NCBI RefSeq assembly: GCF_047553015.1
Contig: NZ_CP180212.1
Coordinates: 1,984,001-2,048,000 of the forward strand
DNA: 64,000 nucleotides
DNA from: Carnobacterium_A sp047553015
GTDB taxonomy: Bacteria; Bacillota; Bacilli; Lactobacillales; Carnobacteriaceae
Reading direction: 5' to 3'
The position numbers and the translations under genes were made by a program. The notes beneath the pieces were generated by a model, which was not told where the DNA came from, searched no databases, and saw nothing but the letters and a program-made list of their open reading frames with translations. Shown here one piece after another: positions 45,045 to 53,407 of the stretch (position 1 is the stretch's first letter; each line of letters starts with the position of its first letter).

Positions 45045-45554
45045 ATGAATCATTTTAAAGAAGCTTTACAGTATATGAACCAGACAATTTACGAACCAAA
45101 ACAATTAACAGTAGAATCCAGTCAAGAAGAAAAACAAAATGCTGAATATGGTGCAGGCGTATTTCAATTATCTTCTAAAATGATTCGATTTAGAGTCGCA
45201 AAAATTACGCCAACAAAAATAGGACAGTTTGTTGCTTTTTGGGAAAAGGATAATAACAATAAAAACCGTCCTTTTTTATTTAAAGAAGCACCTGAGCTAT
45301 TAGTTGTTACAACTTTTAAAAATAACAAAGAATTTGGACAATTCGTTTTTCCAAAAGACATTCTCGTTAAAAAAAATATACTTCGAACAACCTCCACTAC
45401 AGGAAAAATGGCTATACGAGTCTATCCTAGTTGGGATACACCAACTAGTAAACAAGCATTGAACACTCAGAAATGGCAAGCATCTTATTTTGTTGACATG
45501 AGTACTCATAATCAAGAGTCTATAGATAGACTAATAGATCTATACTCTCTGTGA
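45045..45554 (+). CDS. MepB family protein
   Basis: The 169-residue protein matches MepB: NAEYGAGVFQLSSKMIRFR, AKITPTKIGQFVAFWEKD, FGQFVFPKDIL and GKMAIRVYPSWD. MepB is encoded near the mepA efflux pump in staphylococci, but its activity is not established. AAGGAG lies seven bases before ATG 45045. It occupies the module between repeat copies F and G with the acetyltransferase. Confidence 0.85.
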   Translation: MNHFKEALQYMNQTIYEPKQLTVESSQEEKQNAEYGAGVFQLSSKMIRFRVAKITPTKIGQFVAFWEKDNNNKNRPFLFKEAPELLVVTTFKNNKEFGQFVFPKDILVKKNILRTTSTTGKMAIRVYPSWDTPTSKQALNTQKWQASYFVDMSTHNQESIDRLIDLYSL

Positions 45555-45581
45555 CTTACAAAATACTAAAAAACATGGGCA

Positions 45582-45640
45582 CTAACCTTATCAAATCAAT
45601 GTTTCTGATGCATGACTTTATCTTAAATAGTGTATCCAGA
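45582..45640 (+). repeat. Interspersed repeat, copy G
   Basis: CTAACCTTATCAAATCAATG, then CTGATGCATGACTTTATC and TTAAATAGTGTATCCAG. It resembles copy F most in its right half. Confidence 0.7.
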
Positions 45641-45727
45641 AAGGAATAATAAGCTTGTTAAAATAAGAATTAAGTAAAACTATTTAAGTATGAATTCAAA
45701 AAGATTTTTATAGGAAGTAGGTATAAT

Positions 45728-46120
45728 ATGGACTTTAACAAAATGGTACCTGAATTAACTGTTTTTAATATTAAAGAAAGTAAACATTTTTATATCAAAA
45801 TGTTAGGGTTTAAAATTATCTTCGAACGACCTGAAGATAATTTTATTTTCATAGAATTAAATGGGACCCAGCTTATGTTGGAAGAGTATCATAAAGATGG
45901 ATGGAATGTAGGAGATATGAGATATCCACTAGGTCAGGGTATTAATTTTGAAATAGAAGTGAAAGATATAAATACTTTGTACGAAAACTTATCGAATAAT
46001 CAAATTACATTTTATAAAGAGCTTAAAGAAACAATATATAAGGTCGAAGGAGATAGCACACTTCAAAAAGAATTTATTGTTCAAGATCCTAATGGCTATA
46101 TGTTAAGATTTGTTAGTTAA
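45728..46120 (+). CDS. VOC family protein (glyoxalase/bleomycin-resistance fold)
   Basis: The 130-residue single-domain protein opens VPELTVFNIKESKHFYIKML, typical of the family. It continues FIFIELNGTQLMLEEYHKDG, INFEIEVKDINTLYENL and FIVQDPNGYMLRF, the usual C-terminal strand with its metal-site Glu position replaced or shifted. Dimeric proteins of this kind bind metals or sequester drugs such as bleomycin; the ligand here is unknown. AGGAAG precedes ATG 45728. It lies between repeat copies G and H. Confidence 0.85.
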   Translation: MDFNKMVPELTVFNIKESKHFYIKMLGFKIIFERPEDNFIFIELNGTQLMLEEYHKDGWNVGDMRYPLGQGINFEIEVKDINTLYENLSNNQITFYKELKETIYKVEGDSTLQKEFIVQDPNGYMLRFVS

Positions 46121-46250
46121 ACTATTTAATCTATTTGTTACGAGATAATTTCAAGAACAATCGTGACTATATTTAAAAAATATAAAAGGATTTGGGTACA
46201 TTTTATACTTTGGTTGTTACTTTTAAAGTAACATAGAATCTCGCAATAAA

Positions 46251-46283
46251 GACTCTACTGCTTTTTAAGCGGTAGAGTCCTTT
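46251..46283. terminator. Bidirectional terminator
   Basis: GACTCTAC.GCTT / AAGC.GTAGAGTC stem followed by CTTTT, 130 bases after the VOC gene. Confidence 0.8.
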
Positions 46284-46336
46284 TAAACGTTACTAGCCTT
46301 CGTTGCTAAAGGATAACTTTCACTGTTGTAACTATT

Positions 46337-46613
46337 TTATCGCTTTATTTTTTCATCTTTTTGAAAGATTGCTTTTACTTTCATTAATAATTCATCTGTT
46401 AATTTCTCAGGAACATTTTCGATGTAATTATATTTTCTTGCGTTATAATCAATGATAACTAACTGATCGAATAAAACTTTTCCTGAAGATTACGTACCTT
46501 CTAAAGGAATGTATAAAGGATAGTTGCGTTCTGTGTTTGATAGTGGAGCAAAGACTGCTATATTAGCATAGTCACTGACACCATGATAACTCAAACAAAT
46601 ATAAGGTCTGTAT
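46337..46613 (-). pseudogene. Broken MazF/PemK-type toxin gene
   Basis: The minus-strand frame reads GYRPYICLSYHGVSDYANIA, VFAPLSNTERNYPLYIPLEG, then a TAA stop where a residue is expected, then SSGKVLFDQLVIIDYNARKY NYIENVPEKLTDELLMKVK split here for length. This is the MazF/PemK pattern (APLS...YPLYVPL...G.VL.DQ...D..AR). The N-terminal 20 or so residues, including the start, are missing. No antitoxin gene is adjacent. The product cannot be functional as it stands. Confidence 0.75.
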
Positions 46614-46708
46614 CCTTATTGTTCATGATATTAGAAAAGTATCTACTTTGTGTAAACTTTCAATTCATTGAAAGTAGAAAGATGATAGACATTATCTTCA
46701 CTAAAAAG

Positions 46709-46748
46709 ACCTTCAATCAATACACAATTTTATAACCTTTCATGTATC
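46709..46748 (+). repeat. Interspersed repeat, copy H
   Basis: GACCTTCAATCAATACACAA then TTTTATAACCTTTCATGTAT. It is shorter than the other copies (the left hairpin is reduced) and is the last copy before the core-like AraC region. Confidence 0.65.
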
Positions 46749-46802
46749 GTAACAAAGTTTCTAGTTGCTTTTTCCTATCTCCAACCTCTCTAAAAATTGG
46801 TT

Positions 46803-48008
46803 TCATTTCTCTCTCTTCACTATTTGTTTTGGCGTAACGCCATAAACGGCTTTAAAATTACGAATAAACGTTGTCGCATCTGAAAATCCGACCAGTATAG
46901 CTACTTCTTGAACAGGTAAATTAAGAGACACTAGAAAAGTCTTTCCGATTTGAACGCGAAAGTGAGTGAGTAGTTCTTTAAAGGTTACATTAAACGTTGT
47001 CGACAATAAATGATTCAACTTCTTTTTGGATACATTCATGATTAGGGCTACTTCATCTAGGGACAATCCTTTGCGGCAATTTTCAAGAATATAAATAGCT
47101 ATTTCCCATGCGTCATACGAATTTCCTAAAGACGATTCTCCAGTTACACCTTTTCGGTAGTTAAGTGGCGTAACCCCCATTGTGTTTTTAAAATTTTTAT
47201 AAAAATAAGCTTCCGTTTGGTACCCGCAAATTTTCCCAATTTGGTTGATAGATAAATCATCAAATTGAAATAAAGCTACAGCATTTCTGATACGCACTTG
47301 ATTTAATAAAGAATAGAAACTAACCCCTGTAAGTTCTTTTAATTTGTTTTTGATCTGCTGTTCATCTACTGCTAGTTCCTTACTAATCATCTGAAGGGTT
47401 ACTTGTTCTTGATGATGAATCTGGATGTATTCAAGCGTTTTCCATGTACTATCTCGTTCTAAGCTTTTTTCTTTTAAGGAAACTTGCTGATTTTTATTTG
47501 CAAAATACGATAAGTAAGAGACTAGCGAGATATGTAAAACATCCAAATTTTCATTGGTTGTTTGCTTTTCTGCATAAACAGACTCACACAAAAATTCAAC
47601 CTGTCGTCTAGCTTTTTCATCTAAGGATGCAATTGGGATGGACTTATCTATATTTTTAATCGCGTTTAAATACCGTGTTTTATCCGTACTAATTAGCAAC
47701 AACAATCCAATAGAAAAACGAATTCGATACAATTCAATTGGACTCTTTTCACTAATCAATAGTCTCGTTACATGATAGGGCATCAGTTGGATGAAATCAC
47801 CTTGAACAACAGAAAACGTTGTGTGGTTAATTTCAATTTCTCCACTACCTGTTAAAATAACGAGAAATTCAATTTCATCGCGGTAGTGCCTAGCTTCAGA
47901 TTTGCGAATTTTTTCTTTTTGGATACTCAAATCTGTTGGTTTAAATTTCTTAGAAAAATAATCTACACTTGCATAAGGAAAATTTTCCACCACTGTATCC
48001 GCCTCCAT
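46803..48008 (-). CDS. AraC-family regulator with two AraC-type DNA-binding domains
   Basis: The 401-residue protein has a cupin-like N-terminal sensor domain (about 20-110, FLVILTGSGEIEINHTTFSV), a helical linker, and two complete AraC HTH units. The first is about 195-285 (DDLSINQIGKICGYQTEAYF then GVTPLNYRKG). The second is about 305-400 (LPVQEVAILVGFSDATTFIR then GVTPKQIVKR). A single unit is the norm, so the tandem copy is unusual. It is divergent from the epimerase-like gene, which it may control. It starts at ATG 48008. Confidence 0.85.
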   Translation of the reverse strand: MEADTVVENFPYASVDYFSKKFKPTDLSIQKEKIRKSEARHYRDEIEFLVILTGSGEIEINHTTFSVVQGDFIQLMPYHVTRLLISEKSPIELYRIRFSIGLLLLISTDKTRYLNAIKNIDKSIPIASLDEKARRQVEFLCESVYAEKQTTNENLDVLHISLVSYLSYFANKNQQVSLKEKSLERDSTWKTLEYIQIHHQEQVTLQMISKELAVDEQQIKNKLKELTGVSFYSLLNQVRIRNAVALFQFDDLSINQIGKICGYQTEAYFYKNFKNTMGVTPLNYRKGVTGESSLGNSYDAWEIAIYILENCRKGLSLDEVALIMNVSKKKLNHLLSTTFNVTFKELLTHFRVQIGKTFLVSLNLPVQEVAILVGFSDATTFIRNFKAVYGVTPKQIVKREK

Positions 48009-48117
48009 TTTATTTCTATTCTACTATATAGTTAGTGTTTAGTCTCTTTTTAATGATTATTTCGATAAGAAATAACTTATACTACATGTGAAAGATAAAA
48101 CAAAAGGAGCGATAACT

Positions 48118-49092
48118 ATGTCAAAAGTATTTGTTTTAGGCGGAACAGGTTTTCTAGGTTATTACACAATCAAAGAATTACTATCTAAAGGTTACCAAGT
48201 TAAAACAATGGCCTTACCTCCATTACCAACCGATGACTTATTGCCTGCTGAAGTAGAATGCAATTTAGGAAACATCAATCATTTATCAGATGAAGATATT
48301 CGTGAACTATTAGCTGATTGTGAAGGTTTTATCTATGCAGCTGGTGCTGACGAACGCACAACTCCACAAAAACCTGCAATGAAATTTTTCTATGAAGCTA
48401 ACGTTCTTCCAACACAAAGATTGGCTCGATTAGCTAAAGAAGCTGGTGTTAAAAAATTCGTTGTCTTCGGCTCTTACTTTGCTGAATTCGCAGAACGTCT
48501 ACCTGACTATCATTTAAGAGACCAAGCTTATCCAAATACTCGTCTTTTACAAGAACAAGTGGCTTTTGCAGAAGGCGAAGGCAGCATGACGGTCACCTCT
48601 TTACGCTTGCCGTATATTTTTGGTACGATGCCAGGAAGAACACCTTTATGGAAAATGTTTACCGACCAAATCAAAGGTCGTCCAGTTTTCCCAGCATTAA
48701 AGGGTGGAACAACAATGGTTACCGTTGAACAAGTAGCAGAAGCTGCTGTTGGCGCTATGGAAAATGGCAAACACCGTCATACCTACGCTATTGCAGCACT
48801 AAACATGACATTCCAAGACTTCTACCAAATGATGGTTGATGCATTAGGTCAAACAGAGACTACTCAAGTACCTGTCATTGAGTACAGTCAAGTAGAACCA
48901 ATGTATGCAGAAATGGATAGAAAAGCTGCTGAAAAAGGAGTAGAACATGGTATACACATGACGGTTATGTCTAAAATGCAGACCGAAGACTTATATATTG
49001 ATCCAGCAGATACTATGACTGCTTTAGGAATAAAAGAGCACGACGTCATTCAATCTATTAAAGAAACGCTCGAAAAGTGTGTAAAAGATTAA
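48118..49092 (+). CDS. NAD(P)-dependent epimerase/dehydratase-like protein
   Basis: This 324-residue extended short-chain dehydrogenase has an N-terminal Rossmann motif, VFVLGGTGFLGYY. Typical later segments are FIYAAGADERT, KKFVVFGSYFAEF and VTSLRLPYIFGTMPGRTPLW. The usual catalytic YXXXK is not clear: the expected position reads YHLRDQAYPNTR, so it may be an atypical or non-epimerase member. ATG 48118 follows AAAGGAG at eight bases and is preferred over the open frame from 48088. A strong terminator follows. The substrate is unknown. Confidence 0.8.
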   Translation: MSKVFVLGGTGFLGYYTIKELLSKGYQVKTMALPPLPTDDLLPAEVECNLGNINHLSDEDIRELLADCEGFIYAAGADERTTPQKPAMKFFYEANVLPTQRLARLAKEAGVKKFVVFGSYFAEFAERLPDYHLRDQAYPNTRLLQEQVAFAEGEGSMTVTSLRLPYIFGTMPGRTPLWKMFTDQIKGRPVFPALKGGTTMVTVEQVAEAAVGAMENGKHRHTYAIAALNMTFQDFYQMMVDALGQTETTQVPVIEYSQVEPMYAEMDRKAAEKGVEHGIHMTVMSKMQTEDLYIDPADTMTALGIKEHDVIQSIKETLEKCVKD

Positions 49093-49144
49093 CTACCATT
49101 AGTTCTATTAAGAATAGAATCTAGGTAGTCTAGCCAGTGATTAG

Positions 49145-49190
49145 AAAGAGGCATCTGCTCAGAAATTATTCTGTGCAGATGCCTCTTTTT
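49145..49190. terminator. Bidirectional terminator
   Basis: AAAGAGGCATCTGC / GCAGATGCCTCTTT stem with a 16-base loop and T tract, between the convergent epimerase-like and feoB genes. Confidence 0.88.
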
Positions 49191-49253
49191 TATTAAGCAA
49201 ACTTCCTATCATGATTGGATCATATTTAGTGTTAGTTAGTCTATCAATAAGAT

Positions 49254-51152
49254 TTAGACCAAATGAAAAAGATGGGCTAAAAAAGTCACAAACATTGTTG
49301 TTCCTACTCCCATGACCGTTGGTACTAAAAAAGATATCCAGGTCCATTTGGCACTTTTCGTTTCTTTGTATATCGTCAATAACGCTGTTGAGCAAGGCCA
49401 GTGATAAAGTGTAAATAAAATGGTATTCACTGCTGTTAACCAAGTCCAACCATTATCTAATAGAAGCGTTTTGAATTGAGCCAATGAATCAAATTCAAAA
49501 AGGGTCGATTTGCTCAAATAACCCATAACCATAATAGGAATAACTATTTCATTAGCTGGCAAACCAAGGATAAACGCCATTAAAATGGTTCCATCTAAAC
49601 CCATTAAACGAGCAAAAGGGTCAATCGCTCCTGTAACCCAAGTCAATATACTTGAATCACCAATCACTACATTTGCCATGATCCAAATAACTAGTCCTGC
49701 TGGTGCGGCAACGATAATCGCACGCCACAAAACAAATAATGCTCGATCAAAAATAGATCGTACAACAACTGAACCAATCTGGGGTCGACGATAAGGGGGC
49801 ATCTCTAATGTAAATGAAGAAGGGACACCTTTTAGAATAGTTTTAGAAAGCAATTGAGAAATCCAAAAAGTAGTCAAGATACCTAAAATAACCGTCCCTG
49901 CAAGAAGAATAGCTGAAAGAAAACTACTTCCTAGACTTACTGAACTGCCTACAAAAAACATCGTGATAATTGAAATTAAAATAGGAAAACGTCCATTACA
50001 CGGTACAAAATTATTTGTTACAATTGCAATTAGTTTTTCTCTAGGTGAATTAATGATACGAGTTCCTGTTACGCCAGCCGCATTGCAACCAAATCCCATA
50101 CACATTGTCAGTGCTTGCTTGCCACAAGCTCCTGCATTAGCAAAGTACTTGTCTAAATTGAATGCAACACGTGGTAAATAGCCGAAATCTTCTAGTAAAG
50201 TAAAGAGTGGAAAGAAAATAGCCATAGGTGGTAGCATCACGGAAATAACAGTCGACAAGACAGTATAAATCCCATCAATTAACGCACCTCGTAGCCACTC
50301 AGGCATATTAATAAATGCCGCAAATTGATTCAAATAAACACCTATCGTACCAAACATACTGGCTAAAGCATTAGATGGGGCGTTTGCACCTTGTATGGTT
50401 AACCAAAAAACAACTACTAGCAATAAAATCATAATAGGAATGCCTGTTAATTTTTGTGTCAATATCTTATCTAGCTTGCGGTCACGGCGATTGTAATCTC
50501 CTTTTGTGAAAACAATCACATATTTAGCTATGACTGTAGCCCGATCTAATAAGGTTTTTGTATTCTCTTCTTGATTTTCTTTTAAACCATCTAACGCTTT
50601 TTTCATATAAGGATTCATTTTCAGTTCTTCAGAGACTACTTTATCTAAAGCAGACATTAAGTTATCTAAGCCTTCATTTTGACGCGCTGCTGTAGCAATA
50701 ACAGGAACACCTAATAACGATTGTAATTTTTCGATATTAATTTCTATACCTTTTTTTCGAGCTTCATCTATTAAGTTCACGCAAACTACTACTTTATCTG
50801 ATAGCTGCATAATCTGTAAAACTAAATTTAGATTGCGTTCTAAAGAAGTCGCATCACAGACACAAATTGTTGCTTCAGATAAATCCGATTGAATAAAGTC
50901 TTGTGCTACTTCTTCTTCTTCTGAATTGGAAGATAAAGAATACGTACCAGGTAAATCAACTAAACAGTAATACTTATTTTTATATTGGCTCGTTCCTTCT
51001 GCAATACCAACTGTTTTCCCAGGCCAGTTACCTGTATGCTGTTTTAAACCAGTCAATTGATTAAAAACTGTACTTTTCCCAACATTAGGATTTCCGGCTA
51101 AAGAAATCACATACCCATTTTTTTCATTTTGTAGAATAAATTCATCTGGCAT
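49254..51152 (-). CDS. feoB: Ferrous iron transporter FeoB
   Basis: The 632-residue membrane GTPase imports Fe(II). The N-terminal G domain has GNPNVGKST (20-28), the switch region WPGKTVGIAEG, DLPGTYSL and the NLID box. A helical domain and about eight membrane segments follow, with GFGCNAAGVTGTRI and FVPCNGRFPILI, the conserved Cys gates, and GLPANEIVIPI. It is shorter than E. coli FeoB (773 residues), like other Firmicute versions. Its start overlaps the feoA end by 11 bases. It responds to the operator upstream of feoA. Confidence 0.95.
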   Translation of the reverse strand: MPDEFILQNEKNGYVISLAGNPNVGKSTVFNQLTGLKQHTGNWPGKTVGIAEGTSQYKNKYYCLVDLPGTYSLSSNSEEEEVAQDFIQSDLSEATICVCDATSLERNLNLVLQIMQLSDKVVVCVNLIDEARKKGIEINIEKLQSLLGVPVIATAARQNEGLDNLMSALDKVVSEELKMNPYMKKALDGLKENQEENTKTLLDRATVIAKYVIVFTKGDYNRRDRKLDKILTQKLTGIPIMILLLVVVFWLTIQGANAPSNALASMFGTIGVYLNQFAAFINMPEWLRGALIDGIYTVLSTVISVMLPPMAIFFPLFTLLEDFGYLPRVAFNLDKYFANAGACGKQALTMCMGFGCNAAGVTGTRIINSPREKLIAIVTNNFVPCNGRFPILISIITMFFVGSSVSLGSSFLSAILLAGTVILGILTTFWISQLLSKTILKGVPSSFTLEMPPYRRPQIGSVVVRSIFDRALFVLWRAIIVAAPAGLVIWIMANVVIGDSSILTWVTGAIDPFARLMGLDGTILMAFILGLPANEIVIPIMVMGYLSKSTLFEFDSLAQFKTLLLDNGWTWLTAVNTILFTLYHWPCSTALLTIYKETKSAKWTWISFLVPTVMGVGTTMFVTFLAHLFHLV

Positions 51153-51387
51153 CGTTTTTCTCCTTTAATTCTACTTGTATGTATTTAGCATCTTCATTCC
51201 GGATTGCAATAACTGTTCCCCTCACTTCGAAAGCCTTTGGGTCTTTCTTGGGACTGACTAAGACTAACTTAACTACTCCTCCAGGATAAAAACCTAAATC
51301 CATTAAACGTTGCTGCATTTGAGCATCAGGATGAGCTACTTTAGTTACGACTACTGAATGATTGCTAGTTAATTTTGATAACTCCAT
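51142..51387 (-). CDS. feoA: Ferrous iron transport accessory protein FeoA
   Basis: This 81-residue SH3-like protein matches FeoA: RLMDLGFYPGGVVKLVLVS, FEVRGTVIAIRNEDAKYIQV. It binds or modulates FeoB at the cytoplasmic side. It is the first gene of the feoAB operon. ATG 51387 has AAGGAG about seven bases upstream, and a metal-regulator-like palindrome lies right before that. Confidence 0.93.
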   Translation of the reverse strand: MELSKLTSNHSVVVTKVAHPDAQMQQRLMDLGFYPGGVVKLVLVSPKKDPKAFEVRGTVIAIRNEDAKYIQVELKEKNDAR

Positions 51388-51404
51388 TATAAGACTCCTT
51401 CTTT

Positions 51405-51457
51405 TTAAGGTATACCTAACACTATTTAATTGTACGCCTTAATAAAAAAGGTTTCAA
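51405..51457 (-). promoter_or_regulatory. feoAB promoter with DtxR-like operator
   Basis: On the minus strand TTGAAA (51452-51457) and TACAAT (51429-51434) are 17 bases apart. Just downstream, TTAGGTATACCTTAA (51405-51419) is an almost perfect palindrome that fits the TTAGG...CCTAA pattern of DtxR/IdeR-type iron regulators rather than a Fur box. Its position after the start point would allow a roadblock-type repression. The regulator itself is not in the window. Confidence 0.6.
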
Positions 51458-51596
51458 TCTTTTTTTATCTATTTTAGTGGAAAACTAATCGAACTAATTT
51501 TTCACTTTAAAGAATTCTATTTTTAGTTAGCCTCTCTTTTGTTATAATAAAGCTAAACTAAGTAGCATACGCTATTTTACATGAGGAGGATACATT

Positions 51597-52037
51597 ATGT
51601 GGACAATCAAAACATTTGAAGAACTAACAAGCAACGAGCTTCATCGTATTTATAAAGAACGGACAGCTGTTTTTGTTGTTGAACAAGAATGTGCCTATCA
51701 AGAAGTTGATGACATCGATCTCACAAGCATTCATTTCTTCAAACAAACAGATGATGCACTTGTAGCTTATGCTCGTTTAATTGTAGAACCTACTAGCACT
51801 CGGATCGGGCGTGTGTTGGTTGCAAAAGAACAAAGAAAAAAAGGATTTGGACAAGAATTATTAACCGTTATGTTGGCTTATACGGACCAACATTATCCTG
51901 GATTCCCGGTAAATGCCCAAGCACAAGCTTACCTACAACATTATTATGCTTCATTCGGTTTTCAGCCTATCTCAGAAATCTACTTGGAGGATAATATTCC
52001 GCATATTGATATGGTAAAAGTCAATCTTACCGCCTAA
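51597..52037 (+). CDS. ElaA-type GNAT acetyltransferase
   Basis: The 146-residue protein matches ElaA: FEELTSNELHRIYKERTAVF, VVEQECAYQEVDDIDL, RIGRVLVAKEQRKKGFGQEL (acetyl-CoA loop) and HYYASFGFQPISEIYLEDNIPHI in two parts. The substrate is unknown. GAGGAGG lies six bases before ATG 51597. It is a single-gene unit divergent from feoAB. Confidence 0.88.
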   Translation: MWTIKTFEELTSNELHRIYKERTAVFVVEQECAYQEVDDIDLTSIHFFKQTDDALVAYARLIVEPTSTRIGRVLVAKEQRKKGFGQELLTVMLAYTDQHYPGFPVNAQAQAYLQHYYASFGFQPISEIYLEDNIPHIDMVKVNLTA

Positions 52038-52458
52038 CTAAAGAAAAAACAAGCTAATGGACTAGCTACCTATTATTGAATATTCTTTGATATTTTTTAA
52101 CTATATAGAAAAACTATTTTGACTTATTGTGTAAAAAAGCCCCAAGGATAGGTTTATAGCCCGTTCAGTCGAAAGACGTAAAACTATCCATTAATAAGTT
52201 AATTAACACAGATTTTAGTAGGGATAAAACATCTTTTTAAAACAAAAAATAGTATCTCGATTCGCTAGGTTTCAGAAACCTCTATTGCGAAACAGAGATA
52301 CTATTTTATTTTATATCTAACATAAAAACTCAGTTTATAGAATTAAGTTTTACTAGATTATTACTCGAGCTATCTCTTAATTAAATTATTGGAAGAAGAT
52401 ACAAAACGCGGACTATTTCATTCAAAGTCAATCTAACTTGCTCCTTTAGTATAAAGTT
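52038..52458. other. Intergenic region with a long palindrome
   Basis: About 420 bases without a gene. It holds the 63-base palindrome at 52245-52307 and otherwise AT-rich sequence with no recognised element. Confidence 0.5.
52245..52307. repeat. Long interrupted palindrome
   Basis: Perfect 13-base outer arms AAAATAGTATCTC / GAGATACTATTTT enclose inner arms ATTCGC and AGGTTT with their complements. T-runs flank both sides. It could be a bidirectional terminator or a small palindromic element; no second copy was found in the window. Confidence 0.6.
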
Positions 52459-53407
52459 TCAACTGATTACTTCTGGTAAAAGTCCACTTTCTATAACTTC
52501 TTTCAAAGATTTTATGACTTCTTTATAAGAAACCTCTTTGGAAAAAAACTCTTTCGTATTAGTTTCAAAATCTTTTTTGTAAAATTTATTAGTTGAAATA
52601 TTGGTTAATGTTTCAATAATAGGGTATCCCGATTTACAAGAATGAGTATACTTACCAGGTTTTCTAATTTCGATAATATCTGGTATCAATTTTTTTAAAA
52701 CTTTAATATGAACATGTTTACTTTTCCAAATCATATGTATATCGTAAAGATGTCTAGAATATCTATAACTAACGTCATCTTCGTAATAATCACAAATTGC
52801 AAATTGCAAAGAGCTTATCTATGAAAGTTCGTTCTATTTTTTGAACTTGCATTTCAAATGGTTCAATTTGATACTTTTCTATTAACCACTGTTCATCGTT
52901 ACTTAAAAGATACTTAGTAATATAATTACTCACTTCTATTTTTTCAAAAGGAAAAGCAAGATACGTAACGTTAGTTTCTACTATAATGTGATCAACCATA
53001 TAATCTCCACCAATAAATTCTCTTTGATAACCTACTAAATACTTATTAAAGTCACGTCGCGATCGTGTTTCAATTGGAGGATTTACCTTTTCATTTAATA
53101 GTTCGAAGTCTACTTCATTTATAGCTTTCAAAATATCTTTTTTGAATTTTTTCCTTTCTTTATTACTAACTTTTTTATCAATCTTGATAGTAATATCTAT
53201 GTCTTCAGAAAAACGATTTATAACATCGTAACACTTAGAAAGAGAAGTTCCGCCCTTAAATACTATTTCAGGAGAAACTTCTACTAATTTCTTTAAAAGC
53301 AAAGAAACGTAATAATCTTTCTCAATTTGAAACTCTTCAAAGTTTAAGGTACCAGCAGTTGCGCTAATAATTTCTTTAAAAACTTCTTTATCTTCGTGCA
53401 ATCTCAT
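52459..53407 (-). pseudogene. abiEii: AbiEii toxin (nucleotidyltransferase), frameshifted by a 7-bp duplication
   Basis: Two frames together encode one AbiEii-type nucleotidyltransferase of about 310 residues. The first part has GGTSLSKCYDVINRFSEDID, the GS..K....R.SED.D active site. It ends RTFIDKLFAICNL and stops near 52790. The other frame continues FAICDYYEDDVSYRYSRHLY, the conserved C-terminal part. At the junction GCAATTT occurs twice in tandem (about 52788-52801). Removing one copy restores FAICDYY in a single frame. As read, the protein is truncated by a third. The start, ATG 53407, lies within the end of the antitoxin gene. Confidence 0.85.

Noticed and set aside
41585..46748. A canonical class of integron with attC sites
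   Set aside because: No integron integrase is visible and the repeats lack the RYYYAAC/GTTRRRY core layout at their ends; only the organisation is integron-like.
49159..49449. 96-codon minus-strand frame at the 3' end of feoB
   Set aside because: Overlaps feoB in another frame and runs through its terminator; no ribosome site.
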